From assembly GCA_036898135.1 (NCBI GenBank), contig CM072511.1, positions 74,844,119-74,908,118 on the forward strand: a stretch of DNA of 64,000 nt. The letters run 5' to 3'. The DNA is from Oncomelania hupensis. Taxonomy: Eukaryota > Mollusca > Gastropoda > Littorinimorpha > Pomatiopsidae. Position numbers and translations under genes: made by a program. Below the pieces are notes generated by a model. It did no database searches. It had not been told where the DNA came from and worked only from the letters and a program-made list of their open reading frames with translations. This document shows, piece by piece, positions 45,235 to 55,715 of the stretch (its first letter is position 1; the number at the start of each line of letters is the position of its first letter).

Positions 45235-45980
45235 TATAATTGGTGTAGAACAAAATCAAATTAATCTCTCTATCCTTACCTATTATTTAAATTTAGTTGT
45301 TATGGCGATTTTCTATCAATTTCGTAATACAAAGTGTTGAAAAGAAAACTTTGGGTACATGAATCAATAAGTAATGAATCATTTTACCGGGTTTTACGCC
45401 TTTTTGGTCGTCTTACATCATCCTGTGTCTCATCACCAGATGTTTGCAGGTCAGACTCGTACTGAGACTTGTTCAAACGTTGCCGTACATAGTCCCAATC
45501 ATCTGTTAAAAAAAAAAAGTTAGTTATGCATTATTGCATAGAGGTTTTTAATCTTATATAGCATAATATGACTATATACATTTTGTACTAATGATAAAGA
45601 TGTTTAACTTTCCCTCAATCACAGGTACATGATCAAGTCAGGGTGCATTGCTGCTTAGACATCTTTCTTGCGCAACACATAATAGAAGTTGCAGCACAGG
45701 TTTAATTTTTCACTACTAGTCAAAGCATACTGGGCCAACAAGTTCTAGCACAAACCCCAAAATTTCAGGCGCTGGATAGGGCAGCTGCTACTGCTAGTGG
45801 AATGCCAATTATTTACTGGAAGTGGAACCAAACACATACACATTGCTCTCAAGTGGGATTTTTTTTTAACCCCAAAGGCACAAACAAACATGTACTGTTC
45901 TCCTAAACAAATCAAATGTGTCACACAGTGTGAGTGTGTGTGTCTATATGTTGCGGAACCTCATAAACTTGCAAGGTACT

Positions 45981-46020
45981 GCCGCTGGACCTAAAGCAAC
46001 AACCATGTAATGTAATGTAA
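45981..46020 (+). mobile_element. 5'-truncated (TAATG)n-tailed retroposon (right arm)
   Basis: The 11-bp duplication TGCAAGGTACT is at 45970-45980 and 46021-46031. The insert is GCCGCTGGACCTAAAGCAAC plus the TAATG tail. It corresponds to 15817-15856 in the left arm. Confidence 0.8.
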
Positions 46021-48418
46021 TGCAAGGTACTAAAACATTTTGTTATAACAATGACAAACTAAACATAATTTCCAGCGAAAATATTCACTGAGAAACTAAG
46101 AAAGAGTACATAAATTTAAATACATAACTTCTCTCTCCTTAGGCACATGGATTAGATCAGATTGGATTGTACCCACACGGTTAAGGGTGCTGAACATTTC
46201 TCGTAAACCTATATATATATACCTACATGTGTATGTGTTGTGAGCATAATGTTTCCTGCTTGCACTTTAAACGTTTCCTAAAAAGACAAAGAAACCAAGA
46301 CTAAGTAATATGTTGCTGTTATGATAATGTAATTACCAAAGCGATGCATTAGGTCAACAACAACAAAAAGTCTGTTTATGGTAACATAGGAGAAAAAATT
46401 GTTGGTCAGTTGGTTTACTTTTTTTTCTTTTTCTAAACCCCCTTTCACATTGGGTGCGATTATTTTGGCTTATTTCTTCTTTTTTTTTCCAGATATAGGC
46501 CAAAAATATAAGGTTGGTCGGGATACCGTAAACAGACATTATTTTTTTTGGTGTGGGCCTTATCTGAAGCAAAATTGAACTCACCATCGACAAAGAGTTC
46601 CCTGATACAGTGATAGGGTAAGCGTGCCATAAAGGATCCGGCTCTTGACGTTCTTTCACAGCTTTGTTTATTTTCTGGGAGTTTTTGGAGTTCGGCCACA
46701 CTGCGCAACTATTGCCATCGTGCCAGTTGGTGGGGATAATTGCGACTTCGTTTTCATCGGTGAAGTTGACAATTGCATACATCTTCTAGCTTCTAGGCAA
46801 AAGAAGTGTGTTCAGAAGTTACCAGAGAAACCAAATCATAACAGCTGGGTGCAGGAGACATAAAACACCATTGAATACACTATTACTAAACCTTGTCACT
46901 TGATTAAAATTAAATACCGAAAGAATCAAACTTAAACTAATGCATGACTGGATACAGAGTTTGGGTTAATCTGGCTATTGGCAGATTTAGCAGCCTATAA
47001 TAAATCCAGACTCTCTTCTTGTAGATCACCTCCAATCTTTTCCTTAATTATTTCATATACACATGTATACATTCAGTCCATGTATTGGCTAAGCTTGTAC
47101 ACTAATATTTTTAGCAAGAAGTGTCATGTTACTATTCTATTCCCTGCAGGCTCACAATGCACTGTTATATCATCAAAACTGTCAACATCAGAATCAACAA
47201 TCTTTTTATTAGAAGTGTCATGTTATTCTATTCCCTGCAGGTTCACAATGCACTGTCATATCATCAAAACTGTCAACATCAGAATCAACAATCTTTTTAT
47301 CCTCTACAGCATTCTGTTCTTCATCCATATGAAGTGGGCGTGTCCTTTGTTGACAATGTCACAATGTGGGTTTTTCAAGATTTTGCAACACATCATGAGA
47401 ACTTTCACTAGTCTATGGCTGTCTTTGCCTGACACAACATCTCGAACTGGCTTGATCGCACGCGGCGTTTTCGCATTTCAGAGCCCTGGGAAATGCTGAT
47501 TTCCTTCGAACTTCATCTACTTTGTGTAACAGACACATTTTCTGCTCGAAAATGGAATTGTGAGTCCAGATGCAGCGACAAAACCTTCAGAAAGCAAACA
47601 GGAAGTAGCACGAGGTTTCGGGGAGCGGTTCGTATTTTGCCGTTTTCGCGACAGTGGCTCGTTATTTTAGATTAGCAGCTCATATAGTTGGGATACCGAT
47701 GTTGTGATTTTGAGGCCGAAGTTGGCTCCCCCTCCAACCCCCCACCCTTCCTATTATTTTAAATGGCAAATGTTTAATGTTGAAGATCTTAAAAACTAAT
47801 AAACGTAGCGCCCCCCCCCCCCGTCCCCACCCCACCTCTCCACCCCCACCCCCCAAAAAATTACATGTGAGAAGTGGACCATTTTTGAAACAAAGCCAAC
47901 AATTACTTTCAAAAATGACTAAAAGTGATTGCCACCTAGCTGTCGCTTTCAGAAACCCTTCGAATTACCTACTGAAGTGAGCTGCCTGGTTTCCTCAAAA
48001 GTCGCTTGATTTTTGCCAGAAAGTTCTCAAAATGAAAAGCAGAAAAGTGATCAAGCGGACAAAAGCGTCTAACAGCCCCAGCAAGGTGCAATAGGTTGTG
48101 AAAATTGAAAGAAATTGAAAGAAATAGAATTTATGCCATACACTACTGATGTTTGTTGCAAAAAAATATAACCAGAGTTGGTCAGCATTGTCACCGTGAC
48201 TCTGGCAGTAGGCCTACACAGGCCAGGCAAGACAGCACACTCACAAACAGCAGTAAAAAGTAGGAATAATTTAAACTTCTTCTGATAAAATTCCTTTGAG
48301 CGCAACATGGCCACTATACAGAAGAAACTGGTGGAATTCTGTAGCTATCTAATGATCAAGAGACTACACTTCCATTAAAAATTCTGATGGTTGGTAGTCT
48401 TGAAAACTTAATAGAAGC

Positions 48419-49905
48419 TTAATTGGCTTTCGTTTTCCACATCAAGAGTCGCCTAACAACACCTAGACAAATACAGTGCATGTATTTAGGTGGAAACTGT
48501 GTTACCATTCCAATGGATAAAGTTTCAAGTGGGGAGGCACCAATGTGCTGTTGTGGCTGCTGTCGTGTGGCAAAATCATGGTCAGTTCTATGTTCAGCAT
48601 TAGACGCAGAGAATGTCATCTTGCCTAACCACACTCCTTCCTGTGTGCAATGCTCACACGCAAACTATCCTGCATGCCCTTTAACCTGCTTGCAAAATGC
48701 ACGAACAGGTGCATCACATATAAAACATTTAATATGAATTTAACAGACGCATGCATGATTTCAACAGTCAGTGGCTGCGCCTCTAACTGATGGGGAACAT
48801 CTCGTTACTCCCCCCGTATCATTACTCCCCCGGCTCGTTACTCCCCCAGCTCGTTATTTTGAACAAAGTTCGACCTATTTCGTAGCCTATAGGAGACGAA
48901 CTAGGTAAACTTTTTAGAAAAGGGTTCGGGTAAGGGTTAGTTGCAGAGCTATCCCTAACCCTTGCCCTAACCCTTTTCTCTACAAAAATCACTTTCCGAT
49001 TCCTACATTCTTAAAATAACGAGCTGGGGGAGTAACGAGCTGGGGGAGTAGTGATACGGGGGAGTAACGAGCTGACCCCAACTGATGCATATATTCTCCC
49101 CAAAATCTTTAAGAAAACTATTAACAGAGGCTGGCTTTGAAGATCCACAATACAGTTCAATGATAAATGGTTCACTGATGACGTCGAGAATGGTAATTCT
49201 GCCGAGATTGGGCCAAAACTGATTGGTTGCACTATGAAACATGGGCAATCCATTAATATTTATTTGAATTCTTGTACTATCTGTTGAGCTGAACTGAGGA
49301 TAGTTCTTTAAAATTATAATTTTAAAAAGAGTATAGAGTCCAAAATGGAAATATGAACCTTTAATTTAAATGTCTTTGATTGCATATGTTCTTGGCGTGT
49401 GAATTAAAGTTCTTGGATCTTTTGGTAAATGAGGGTGAGCAGGGCGTAAAATAAACAATAAATCTGAAACAGCACTGTGAGAAATGTCATGACTACTCGC
49501 CCATTCTGAAATCTGGGTTGTGAAATTTTCTTCACAGTTTACGTGTGATTTATTCTCAATCAGCGTGTCACTGTCAGTGTCAGATTCCCTCACAAAATTA
49601 GGCTATAGCCTCACCTGACGAAGTACACCTAACGCTAGTATTTACACGACCAGTGGCATCTGCACAAGCAAGCACGACATCAATAGACGATAGTCTAATA
49701 TAATTATCTCCTTTAACAGCACTACATTCAGCGCTGTCGCCTGTATAAGTGTTTCTGATAGTGTTAGCAGTACTACAACAAGAAGAATCTTCCAAGACTG
49801 CATTAGTAGATCTAATTCCTATATTATTAGTAGATCTAAGAGAACAATTAATGAGCTCCTGCACCCTTTCTACAATACGTATTCTTTTCGTACGATATGA
49901 CAGGT
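48419..49905 (-). pseudogene. Intronless transposase-like ORF, decayed, interrupted by a MITE
   Basis: Minus-strand reading from about 49905 gives a basic N-terminus (SYRTKRIRIVERVQEL), then an Asp/Ser-rich stretch and SEWASSHDISHSAVSDLLFI. HLPKDPRTLIHTPRTYAIKDI comes next, then after a stop KGSYFHFGLYTLFK, INGLPMFHSATNQFWPNLGR and PFIIELYCGSSKPASVNSFL. After the MITE it continues KCFICDAPVRAFCKQVKGHAG, CEHCTQEGVW and HHIG-like QQHIGASPLETLSIGMVTQF, then PPKYMHCICLGVVRRLL, where it ends. This order is familiar from a widespread metazoan transposase-like family, possibly related to the Tnp2/CACTA type; the C-terminal half is missing. Several stops and one frameshift show decay. It lies upstream of the right-arm DUF4806 copy on the same strand. 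Confidence 0.7.
48793..49079. mobile_element. 287-bp MITE with 8-bp target duplication and telomere-like core
   Basis: AACTGATG flanks it (48785-48792, 49080-49087). Each end has a long inverted block with tandem copies of CTCGTTACTCCCCC. The core contains AAGGGTTCGGGTAAGGGTTA and the opposite-strand CCCTAACCCTTGCCCTAACC, which can pair as a hairpin. It interrupts the transposase-like ORF. Confidence 0.8.
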
Positions 49906-50412
49906 TGCACTAATTTGTTCCTTCCATGTATGTATTACCATATCAAATCAGATTTTAATATAAAACTTACTATTTCAAAAATCAAACACCCGATTTTTTC
50001 CGTTTCCACTCGTCACCTCCAGAAGAAAATTGCGTCATTTGCTGAACCGCACACGTGTACAGATATATTTTTTTTTTAAGTTTTCTAATTTCTGTGATCG
50101 AAGGCGATAACGCAAGTGTAAACAATTTATAGGAATAAAACTCTTCACAATGACATATTTTTCAATCTGTATTATGATTTGACCAAAAAAAATCGGTAAA
50201 AATGTTCGCACTGAATACGAAGGGAGTTAATTTTATTTTGATCATATCTTGTTGACACTCGATATGGGATTGTCTACCTTATAGCGACTAAAATGTGCAG
50301 GCGGCCCAACGTGATAAGACAATCGGCAAAGATCGGCCGATGACGCCGACAAGTTCCGATCAAAAACCTACAGCGGGCCGCCCTGGTTGTGCTGTTGGGG
50401 AAGCCAGCTACG
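49906..50412. other. No gene recognised
   Basis: This AT-rich stretch lies between the transposase-like remnant and the LTR. Nothing coding or repetitive was recognised. Confidence 0.4.
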
Positions 50413-51355
50413 TGTTACTGCAGTTACTGATGGGGATGCTATTGCCGTATCTACGACTGTTGGAATGTGCTCTATATTATAGTCGGTGTTTCACTGGTGT
50501 GTTGGTGTGTATTTTTCACCAGTTAGTTATTAACTTTTTAACTAATCTTTCGCCCACAGACACAAACTTGCTGACCGCTTTTAAAATTTTTTAACATCGA
50601 CAAGCCAACCAAGCACTGAAACGTGTTGTTGCGTGTTGGCATTGTGTTTAGTATGTGGGTCTGTGGCGACCTTCATCATCCCGACTAAATCAACGTTATA
50701 ATCTACAATTATGGTTATTGTGCTACAGAGTTGTGTTCTCTACGACGTTGCTAGCTTGCACTCCGTACGTCACTCCGGCGACAGCGTCGTCACTGCAGCT
50801 GCCGTCTTGCATCATCTTTGTCTTCTATACTCGTGTCGTCGTCGACGTGCCGGAGCCGTCGAGCCTGTCTTCGTCATTGTCGTAGTCGCCGTGTCTTCGT
50901 CGTCGCCGTTGTCGTCTGCGTCCCGGCAGCGATCTGTAATAATGTGTTGTGTTGTCAACGGTGCACCTCGTCACTTCTATTAACTGGACTTCACTTCTAT
51001 GTGCTATCAAATCTCGACGCTTCGTAACTTCGTCGTCGCTTGTGGTCGTTGTCGCCGCTATTCTCCAAGACTCGATAGCCTAAGTAAAACCTTTTCATAG
51101 TTACGAGCGCTCGTTAGTTGGTTTGAAGACTTTTTAATATTACTTTTTCAAAACAATAATTTATCTGGTATTGTATTTGGTCATGTTATTATGTCTTGTC
51201 AGTACGTGTTTTTGTCAATAGCGAATTTACAAAACTTAATTATCTGAGTTTGATTTAGCATGTTATGTATGTTTGTGTGAGTGCGTGTTGTGTGTGTGTG
51301 CAAATACATCACACTTTCATTCATGCATATAATCAAGCAAACCACATTTGTGAAA
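50413..51355 (+). mobile_element. 5' LTR, lacking about its first 300 bp
   Basis: It aligns with 56012-57005, starting at TGTTACTGCAGTTACTGATG, and ends CACATTTGTGAAA. The 3' LTR continues about 300 bp further 5' (to TGTCACAAACG at 55716), but 50113-50412 is unrelated, so this LTR is 5'-truncated or rearranged. The two LTRs differ by several indels, indicating age. Confidence 0.7.
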
Positions 51356-51357
51356 AC

Positions 51358-51375
51358 TGGCGAGCCTGCGAGAGC
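51358..51375 (+). promoter_or_regulatory. Primer-binding site of the LTR retrotransposon
   Basis: TGGCGAGCCTGCGAGAGC begins two bases after the LTR end, with the TGG start expected to pair with a tRNA 3' CCA. Confidence 0.6.
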
Positions 51376-51413
51376 ACTGCGTGTGACTGTTAAAAATCGT
51401 AAATAGGTTTGTC

Positions 51414-53336
51414 TTGATGGTTATTAATATTAGTCATTGTTCTTCTCAAGTTATAATTATGTGTTGTTGCCTAAAAGCTGATGTCTACCGAAAAATCAAC
51501 AATGACATCCGAAAAGGCATGCGCACAGCAAAGGAGAACTGGATAGAAGATCAATGCCAGGAAATAGAGAACAATCTGAACAAGAACAACAGCAAGAAGG
51601 CCTACCAGACTGTGAAGCGGCTGACAAGTGTTAAACAGCCCAAAGTCTCCACTATCCAAAGCAAGTCTGGCATTTGCCTTACAGAAGAACAAGAAGTCTT
51701 GGACAGATGGACAGAGTACTGCTCTGACCTTTACAACCATACACCAAATGGAGACCCATCAGTTCTAGCATGTCCCGAGAGCAGAGAAGAAGAAGAAATC
51801 CTCCCAATTCTCCGGGAAGAAGTTGAGGCAGCAGTGCAATCGCTGAAGAAAGGGAAGTCAGCGGGAGTGGACAACATACCAGCGGAACTGCTACAAGCAG
51901 GAGGAGAAGCGATGACTGATGCTCTCACCATTATCTGTAACAAGATCTGGCAGAGTGGGGAATGGCCTACACCATGGACCCAGTCGCTTGTCATCACTCT
52001 TCCCAAAAAAGGTAACCTTCAGGAGTGTGAAAATTACCGCACCATCAGCCTCATCAGCCATCCCAGCAAGGTCCTCCTGAAAATAATACTCAACAGGTTG
52101 AAACCACAAGCTGAACAAATCATAGCTGAAGAACAAGCAGGATTCATGGCAGGGCGAAGTACCACTGAACAGATTTTCAACCTCAGAATAATCTGTGAGA
52201 AATACCTACAGCACCAACAACATCTATATCATGTGTTCATAGACTTCAAGAAGGCATTTGACCGAGTCTGGCATGCAGCTCTATGGGCAACCATGAAAGT
52301 GTACAACATCAGCCCTAAAATTATAGAAGTCATCAAAAGCCTGTATGACAAGGCTACCAGTGCAGTCCTCCATAACAGCGTCATCGGGAACTGGTTCAGA
52401 ACAACAATCGGTGTGCGTCAAGGATGCCTACTCTCTCCAACACTCTTCAACATCTTCCTAGAGCGCATCATGTCAGATGCTCTTGCAGATCACGAAGGCA
52501 CAGTCAGCATAGGGGGCAGAGCAATCTCCAATCTTCGTTTTGCGGATGATATTGATGGATTGGCTGGAGAGGAACAAGAACTTGAACAGCTTGTACAGAG
52601 GCTTGACACCACCTCCAGAGCTTATGGAATGGAAATAAGTGCAGAGAAGACCAAAATGATGACCAACAACACCAATGGCATCAACACGGACATCAAAGTA
52701 CAAGGCCAATCCCTCAACACAGTGCACAGCTTCAAATATTTAGGAGCCATTGTGTCAGACAATGGGTCTCGACAGGAAGTCCTCTCCAGGATCGCACAAA
52801 CAACTGCTGCCCTGACAAGGTTGAAGCCCATTTGGAAAGACAGAACCATCAGTCTACATTCCAAAGTAAGACTGCTGCGATCTCTGGTCATCTCCATCTT
52901 CCTATATGCTTGCGAAGCATGGACCCTCACAGCAGATCTCCAACGAAGAATACAAAGCATGGAGATGAGGTGCTACAGAAGACTTCTGTGCATTTCCTAT
53001 ACCCAACACATCACCAACGTTGAAGTCCGACAGACCATCACACAAGCCATTGGACAACACGATGACCTGCTCACAGTGGTGAAGAAACGGAAACTCCGAT
53101 GGTATGGCCACGTCACCAGATCATCAGGCCTTGCAAAGACCATTCTGCAAGGCACAGTGCAAGGAGGTAGAAGAAGGGGGAGACCGAAAAAGAGGTGGGA
53201 GGACAACATTCGAGAATGGACTGGTTTGACACTGAGCGAAGCCATGAGGGCTGCTGAGGACAGAGAAAGATGGAGTATGCTGGTTAAGCGATCATCTGTG
53301 GTGCCCCTACGACCTTCGGGTTATGGGACAGGATAG
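51414..53336 (+). CDS. RTE-like reverse transcriptase, open frame fused to upstream LTR leader
   Basis: The 640-codon frame opens at an ATG in the LTR-element leader. Its first 21 residues are not LINE sequence, and LINE coding begins at ADVYRKINND. RT blocks in order are GVDNIPAELLQAGG, CENYRTISLISHPSKVLLKI, EEQAGFMAGRSTTEQIF, VFIDFKKAFDRVWH (motif A Asp), GVRQGCLLSPTLFNIFLERI, and LRFADDIDGLAG (catalytic Asp pair near residue 378). Further blocks are FKYLGAIVSDNG, SLHSKVRLLRSLVISIFLY and the C-terminal RRIQSMEMRCYRRLL and RRGRPKKRWEDNIREWTG. It copies RNA into DNA at a nicked target. No endonuclease is present, so the copy is not autonomous, although the RT itself looks intact. Confidence 0.9.
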   Translation: MMVINISHCSSQVIIMCCCLKADVYRKINNDIRKGMRTAKENWIEDQCQEIENNLNKNNSKKAYQTVKRLTSVKQPKVSTIQSKSGICLTEEQEVLDRWTEYCSDLYNHTPNGDPSVLACPESREEEEILPILREEVEAAVQSLKKGKSAGVDNIPAELLQAGGEAMTDALTIICNKIWQSGEWPTPWTQSLVITLPKKGNLQECENYRTISLISHPSKVLLKIILNRLKPQAEQIIAEEQAGFMAGRSTTEQIFNLRIICEKYLQHQQHLYHVFIDFKKAFDRVWHAALWATMKVYNISPKIIEVIKSLYDKATSAVLHNSVIGNWFRTTIGVRQGCLLSPTLFNIFLERIMSDALADHEGTVSIGGRAISNLRFADDIDGLAGEEQELEQLVQRLDTTSRAYGMEISAEKTKMMTNNTNGINTDIKVQGQSLNTVHSFKYLGAIVSDNGSRQEVLSRIAQTTAALTRLKPIWKDRTISLHSKVRLLRSLVISIFLYACEAWTLTADLQRRIQSMEMRCYRRLLCISYTQHITNVEVRQTITQAIGQHDDLLTVVKKRKLRWYGHVTRSSGLAKTILQGTVQGGRRRGRPKKRWEDNIREWTGLTLSEAMRAAEDRERWSMLVKRSSVVPLRPSGYGTG

Positions 53337-53346
53337 GATAGGATAG
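51476..53346 (+). mobile_element. RTE-like LINE, 5'-truncated, with (GGATA)n tail
   Basis: GCCTAAA flanks the insert (51469-51475, 53347-53353). It begins just upstream of the RT and lacks the endonuclease. The tail is three copies of GGATA. It is the longest and least damaged copy of the family seen at 20024, 21665 and 25443. Confidence 0.85.
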
Positions 53347-53361
53347 GCCTAAATTGTTAAT

Positions 53362-54335
53362 CACAAGTATATCAACTAACAAGTTAGTATCTCTCTTCTA
53401 TGTCTCTGTCGACGTGCGCGTACAATCGGTTGCTTCCCTTTACATGCTTTGAGCTCCATAGAGCGTCGACGGGCTAAAATAATTTTTTAGAAACTTCAAA
53501 ACCCAGGGGAATTATGGGTAGGGAAACCCTTTTCTGAAATGACGTCGGCAGGACTGGCACACGAGACACACGCAAAATGGCGTCATAAGAAGATTGGTTA
53601 GATCTGAATTCGTCTAATTTGACCTCGCATGCTGCTGGATAACAATGCAATTTGGATTTGCTTTCAAAAATCAAAAGAGAGCGAGACCACAACAAAGTAC
53701 AACGAGCCAAGGCGAGGCAAACACTCAAGGCCGACAGAACAAAAAGCACACAAACTACAAAAGGTAAGTACCCGTGACCATCATACACAATAAAGTAGGC
53801 CTAACCACCATTGCAAAATAGGATTGATCATCACCATGATTGAATTTTTCCACCCCACCTTCCAATTGGTACGGAATCGAACATATGCTCAAATTATCAT
53901 ATCTTTAACAGACCTTGCATGTGCATTATACAGTGTGCTTCAAGCGATAAATGAACCATCACATCGAACGATCTGAGCAGAATGGCGAACAATCGTTCAC
54001 TGAGCTCACATACATGTGTGCATGTTTCTATAAATCCATCGTGTTCTCCTTCGATAATTGAGCAAAGCCTTTGTTCACTATCAGAAATATGCAGTTACTC
54101 TCCCAACTTTCGTTTAATTTCAACCAGCACATCTTCGCGAGAAATGGCGACCATGAATGCAAATGTAGCTAGTTATCAGTTACTTCCCTTGAACAGATTT
54201 CCCAGAATTCTCTATTCTATTTTTAGATTTGGGATACCCCCGTCTCAGCTTGTGGCTAAAACCAAGGGCAACGGGACCACCGCACGTCGACTGGGGGCAA
54301 TACGAGATACTAACTTGTTAGTTGATATACTTGTG
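53362..54335. mobile_element. 974-bp deletion derivative of the 10.3-kb TIR transposon
   Basis: The ends match the 10.3-kb element's TIR (CACAAGTATATCAACTAACA...), with the 7-bp duplication TGTTAAT at 53355-53361 and 54336-54342. The left 700 bp align, inverted, with 10862-11631 and the right 270 bp with 1332-1602. The junction near 54063 (GCAAAGCCTTTG) shares only GC between the two sides. It lacks the internal gene, LINE and retroposon, so it has no coding capacity of its own. Confidence 0.9.
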
Positions 54336-54370
54336 TGTTAATATATTTAATTGTTTGTTACTTGTTCATC

Positions 54371-55275
54371 ATGGCTGCTGTAAATGTTGACCTTAATCCT
54401 AAGGATCCCTTTGCTGGATATAAATTTGAAGCTGCCAGTTTGGGGTTGGATGCTGAAAAGACTATCAAATATTGCCAAGATAGGGCTAGAGAAGATAGGC
54501 AAGTTTTGAGAGAGAGACAAAAAGAAAAAGAAGAAAGAAAAAGACAGAGAAGAGAGGGAAAGAGATAAGGAAAGGGAGCATAAAGCTAGGTTTAGCCTTG
54601 CTGAGGCTGAGCGTGTTTCTAAACATGAACTTGAATTGAAACGGTTGGAACTAGAGCTGGCCCAAGCGAACGCGATTCGTGATACTGATAGTCGTAGGCG
54701 TTCTCAGTCCGGTTCTCATGATCGTGATCATCATTCTCCCTCATGGTAAACCTAAGCTCCCCTACCTTGATGATAAAGAGGATGTGGACGGTTATCTTTT
54801 TCGTTTTGAAAAACATGCGGAAGCGATGCACTGGAAGAGGAACGAGTGGCATGTGTATTTGGCGAGCTTGCTCAAAGGCAAAACGCTTACGGTCTTTCAT
54901 GAACTGTCACTTGGTGAAACATTGGATTATGATTGATTTAAAGAAAGCTTGTTAAAGCGGTTTCAATGTTCCATTGGGGGATTTAGATCCAAATTCCGTG
55001 CAATCACGCCACAAAAAGATGAACCAATGACTCATTTTCTGACTAGGGCAGAGCATTTAATGGATCCGTGGCTCCAGATGGGTGAAGTTGGCACTGATTT
55101 GGTAAAACTTAAGGACATTATTTTGCAAGAACAACTTCTGAAGTCAGTCAGTCCCAACCTATACACTTACCTATAAGAAAGAAAATTTATTTCTGCAAAA
55201 GAAATGATGGCAATGGCGGAGTTGTTCAGGGAGGCACACCCTGGGGAATCTTTTGAGCACAAAGGGAAAAACTGA
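54371..55275 (+). pseudogene. Gag remnant of a gypsy-type LTR retrotransposon
   Basis: The start ATG at 54371 gives AAVNVDLNPKDPFAGYKFEA, then a Glu/Arg coiled coil. Frameshifts near 54560 and 54745 and stops near 54934 and 55174 interrupt KPKLPYLDDKEDVDGYLFRF, then MHWKRNEWHVYLASLLKG, LKRFQCSIGGFRSKFR and LVKLKDIILQEQLLKSVSPN. The same pattern is seen in the gag of the element at 34130-38734 (PKLPAF..DSYLARFERFA). Gag forms the particle shell. The zinc knuckle, protease and everything downstream are deleted. Confidence 0.75.
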
Positions 55276-55698
55276 TATTTGGTCAGCTAGTGTTGGTGTT
55301 AGTCAAAACCCTCAACCACTTTCTGAAATACAGACAGGGAATAATAATAGTGCTGGTACAAATTTCAGAGGTCAGTGTCGTAGCAGATTTCGTTACAACA
55401 GACGAGATGGACAAGCAGGTCGTGGCACTTCAAAACCTGCTCATACAAACGGGCTTATGGAGCGGTTCAATGAACAGAAAATCGAATCTGATGCTTTATC
55501 ACGAATGTGTTAACATATTTGGATGCCTCAGCTTGTTCAATACATTTGCTTTAATGGCTGTTCTTAAATAGAGGATTGATGTTTATAGCATCTTGCGTTG
55601 TTAATAACTGTATTGCATATGTACATTTTTGTGACAGTCGATATTATTATCTCTTAGGTCGGTTGTTATAAAAACCTTTTTTTTCTGGTTTTTATGTT

Positions 55699-55711
55699 AA
55701 GGAGGGGGGGG
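55699..55711 (+). promoter_or_regulatory. Polypurine tract of the LTR retrotransposon
   Basis: AAGGAGGGGGGGG lies immediately before the 3' LTR start, the expected primer site for plus-strand DNA synthesis. Confidence 0.6.
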
Positions 55712-55715
55712 TAGA

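Larger units (their letters stand above)
39858..46782 (-). pseudogene. Truncated inverted copy of the DUF4806 gene (exons 1, 2 and 7 only)
   Basis: Exon 1 is 46585-46782, exon 2 is 45388-45502 and exon 7 is 39858-40024, all on the minus strand. Exons 3-6, which include most of the DUF4806 domain, lie in the 10.2 kb absent from this arm. Exon 1 has eight extra bases (ACTGTATC, after codon 57) that shift the frame near the splice site. Exon 7 differs from the left copy by at least one substitution (Gly to Arg in the GDRDGGRKE stretch). The remaining splice signals are conserved. It is best called a pseudogene. Confidence 0.85.
39075..48148 (-). repeat. Right arm of the large inverted duplication
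   Basis: This is the inverted copy of the left arm. The inner border is at AATGGACACAAG (39075), matching 32146 and below. The outer border is at CACTACTG (48141-48148), matching 13659 and above. Relative to the left arm it lacks about 10.2 kb (junction near 44188) and the LINE insertion. It has gained a 1.57-kb hAT-like element (41926-43492), a 206-bp MITE (44518-44723) and an 8-bp insertion in exon 1 of the DUF4806 gene. Confidence 0.9.

Noticed and set aside
50655..51027. Several Ser/Arg/Val-rich plus-strand frames inside the 5' LTR
   Set aside because: They arise from GTCGTC-type repeats within the LTR, occur in several frames at once, and recur in the 3' LTR.
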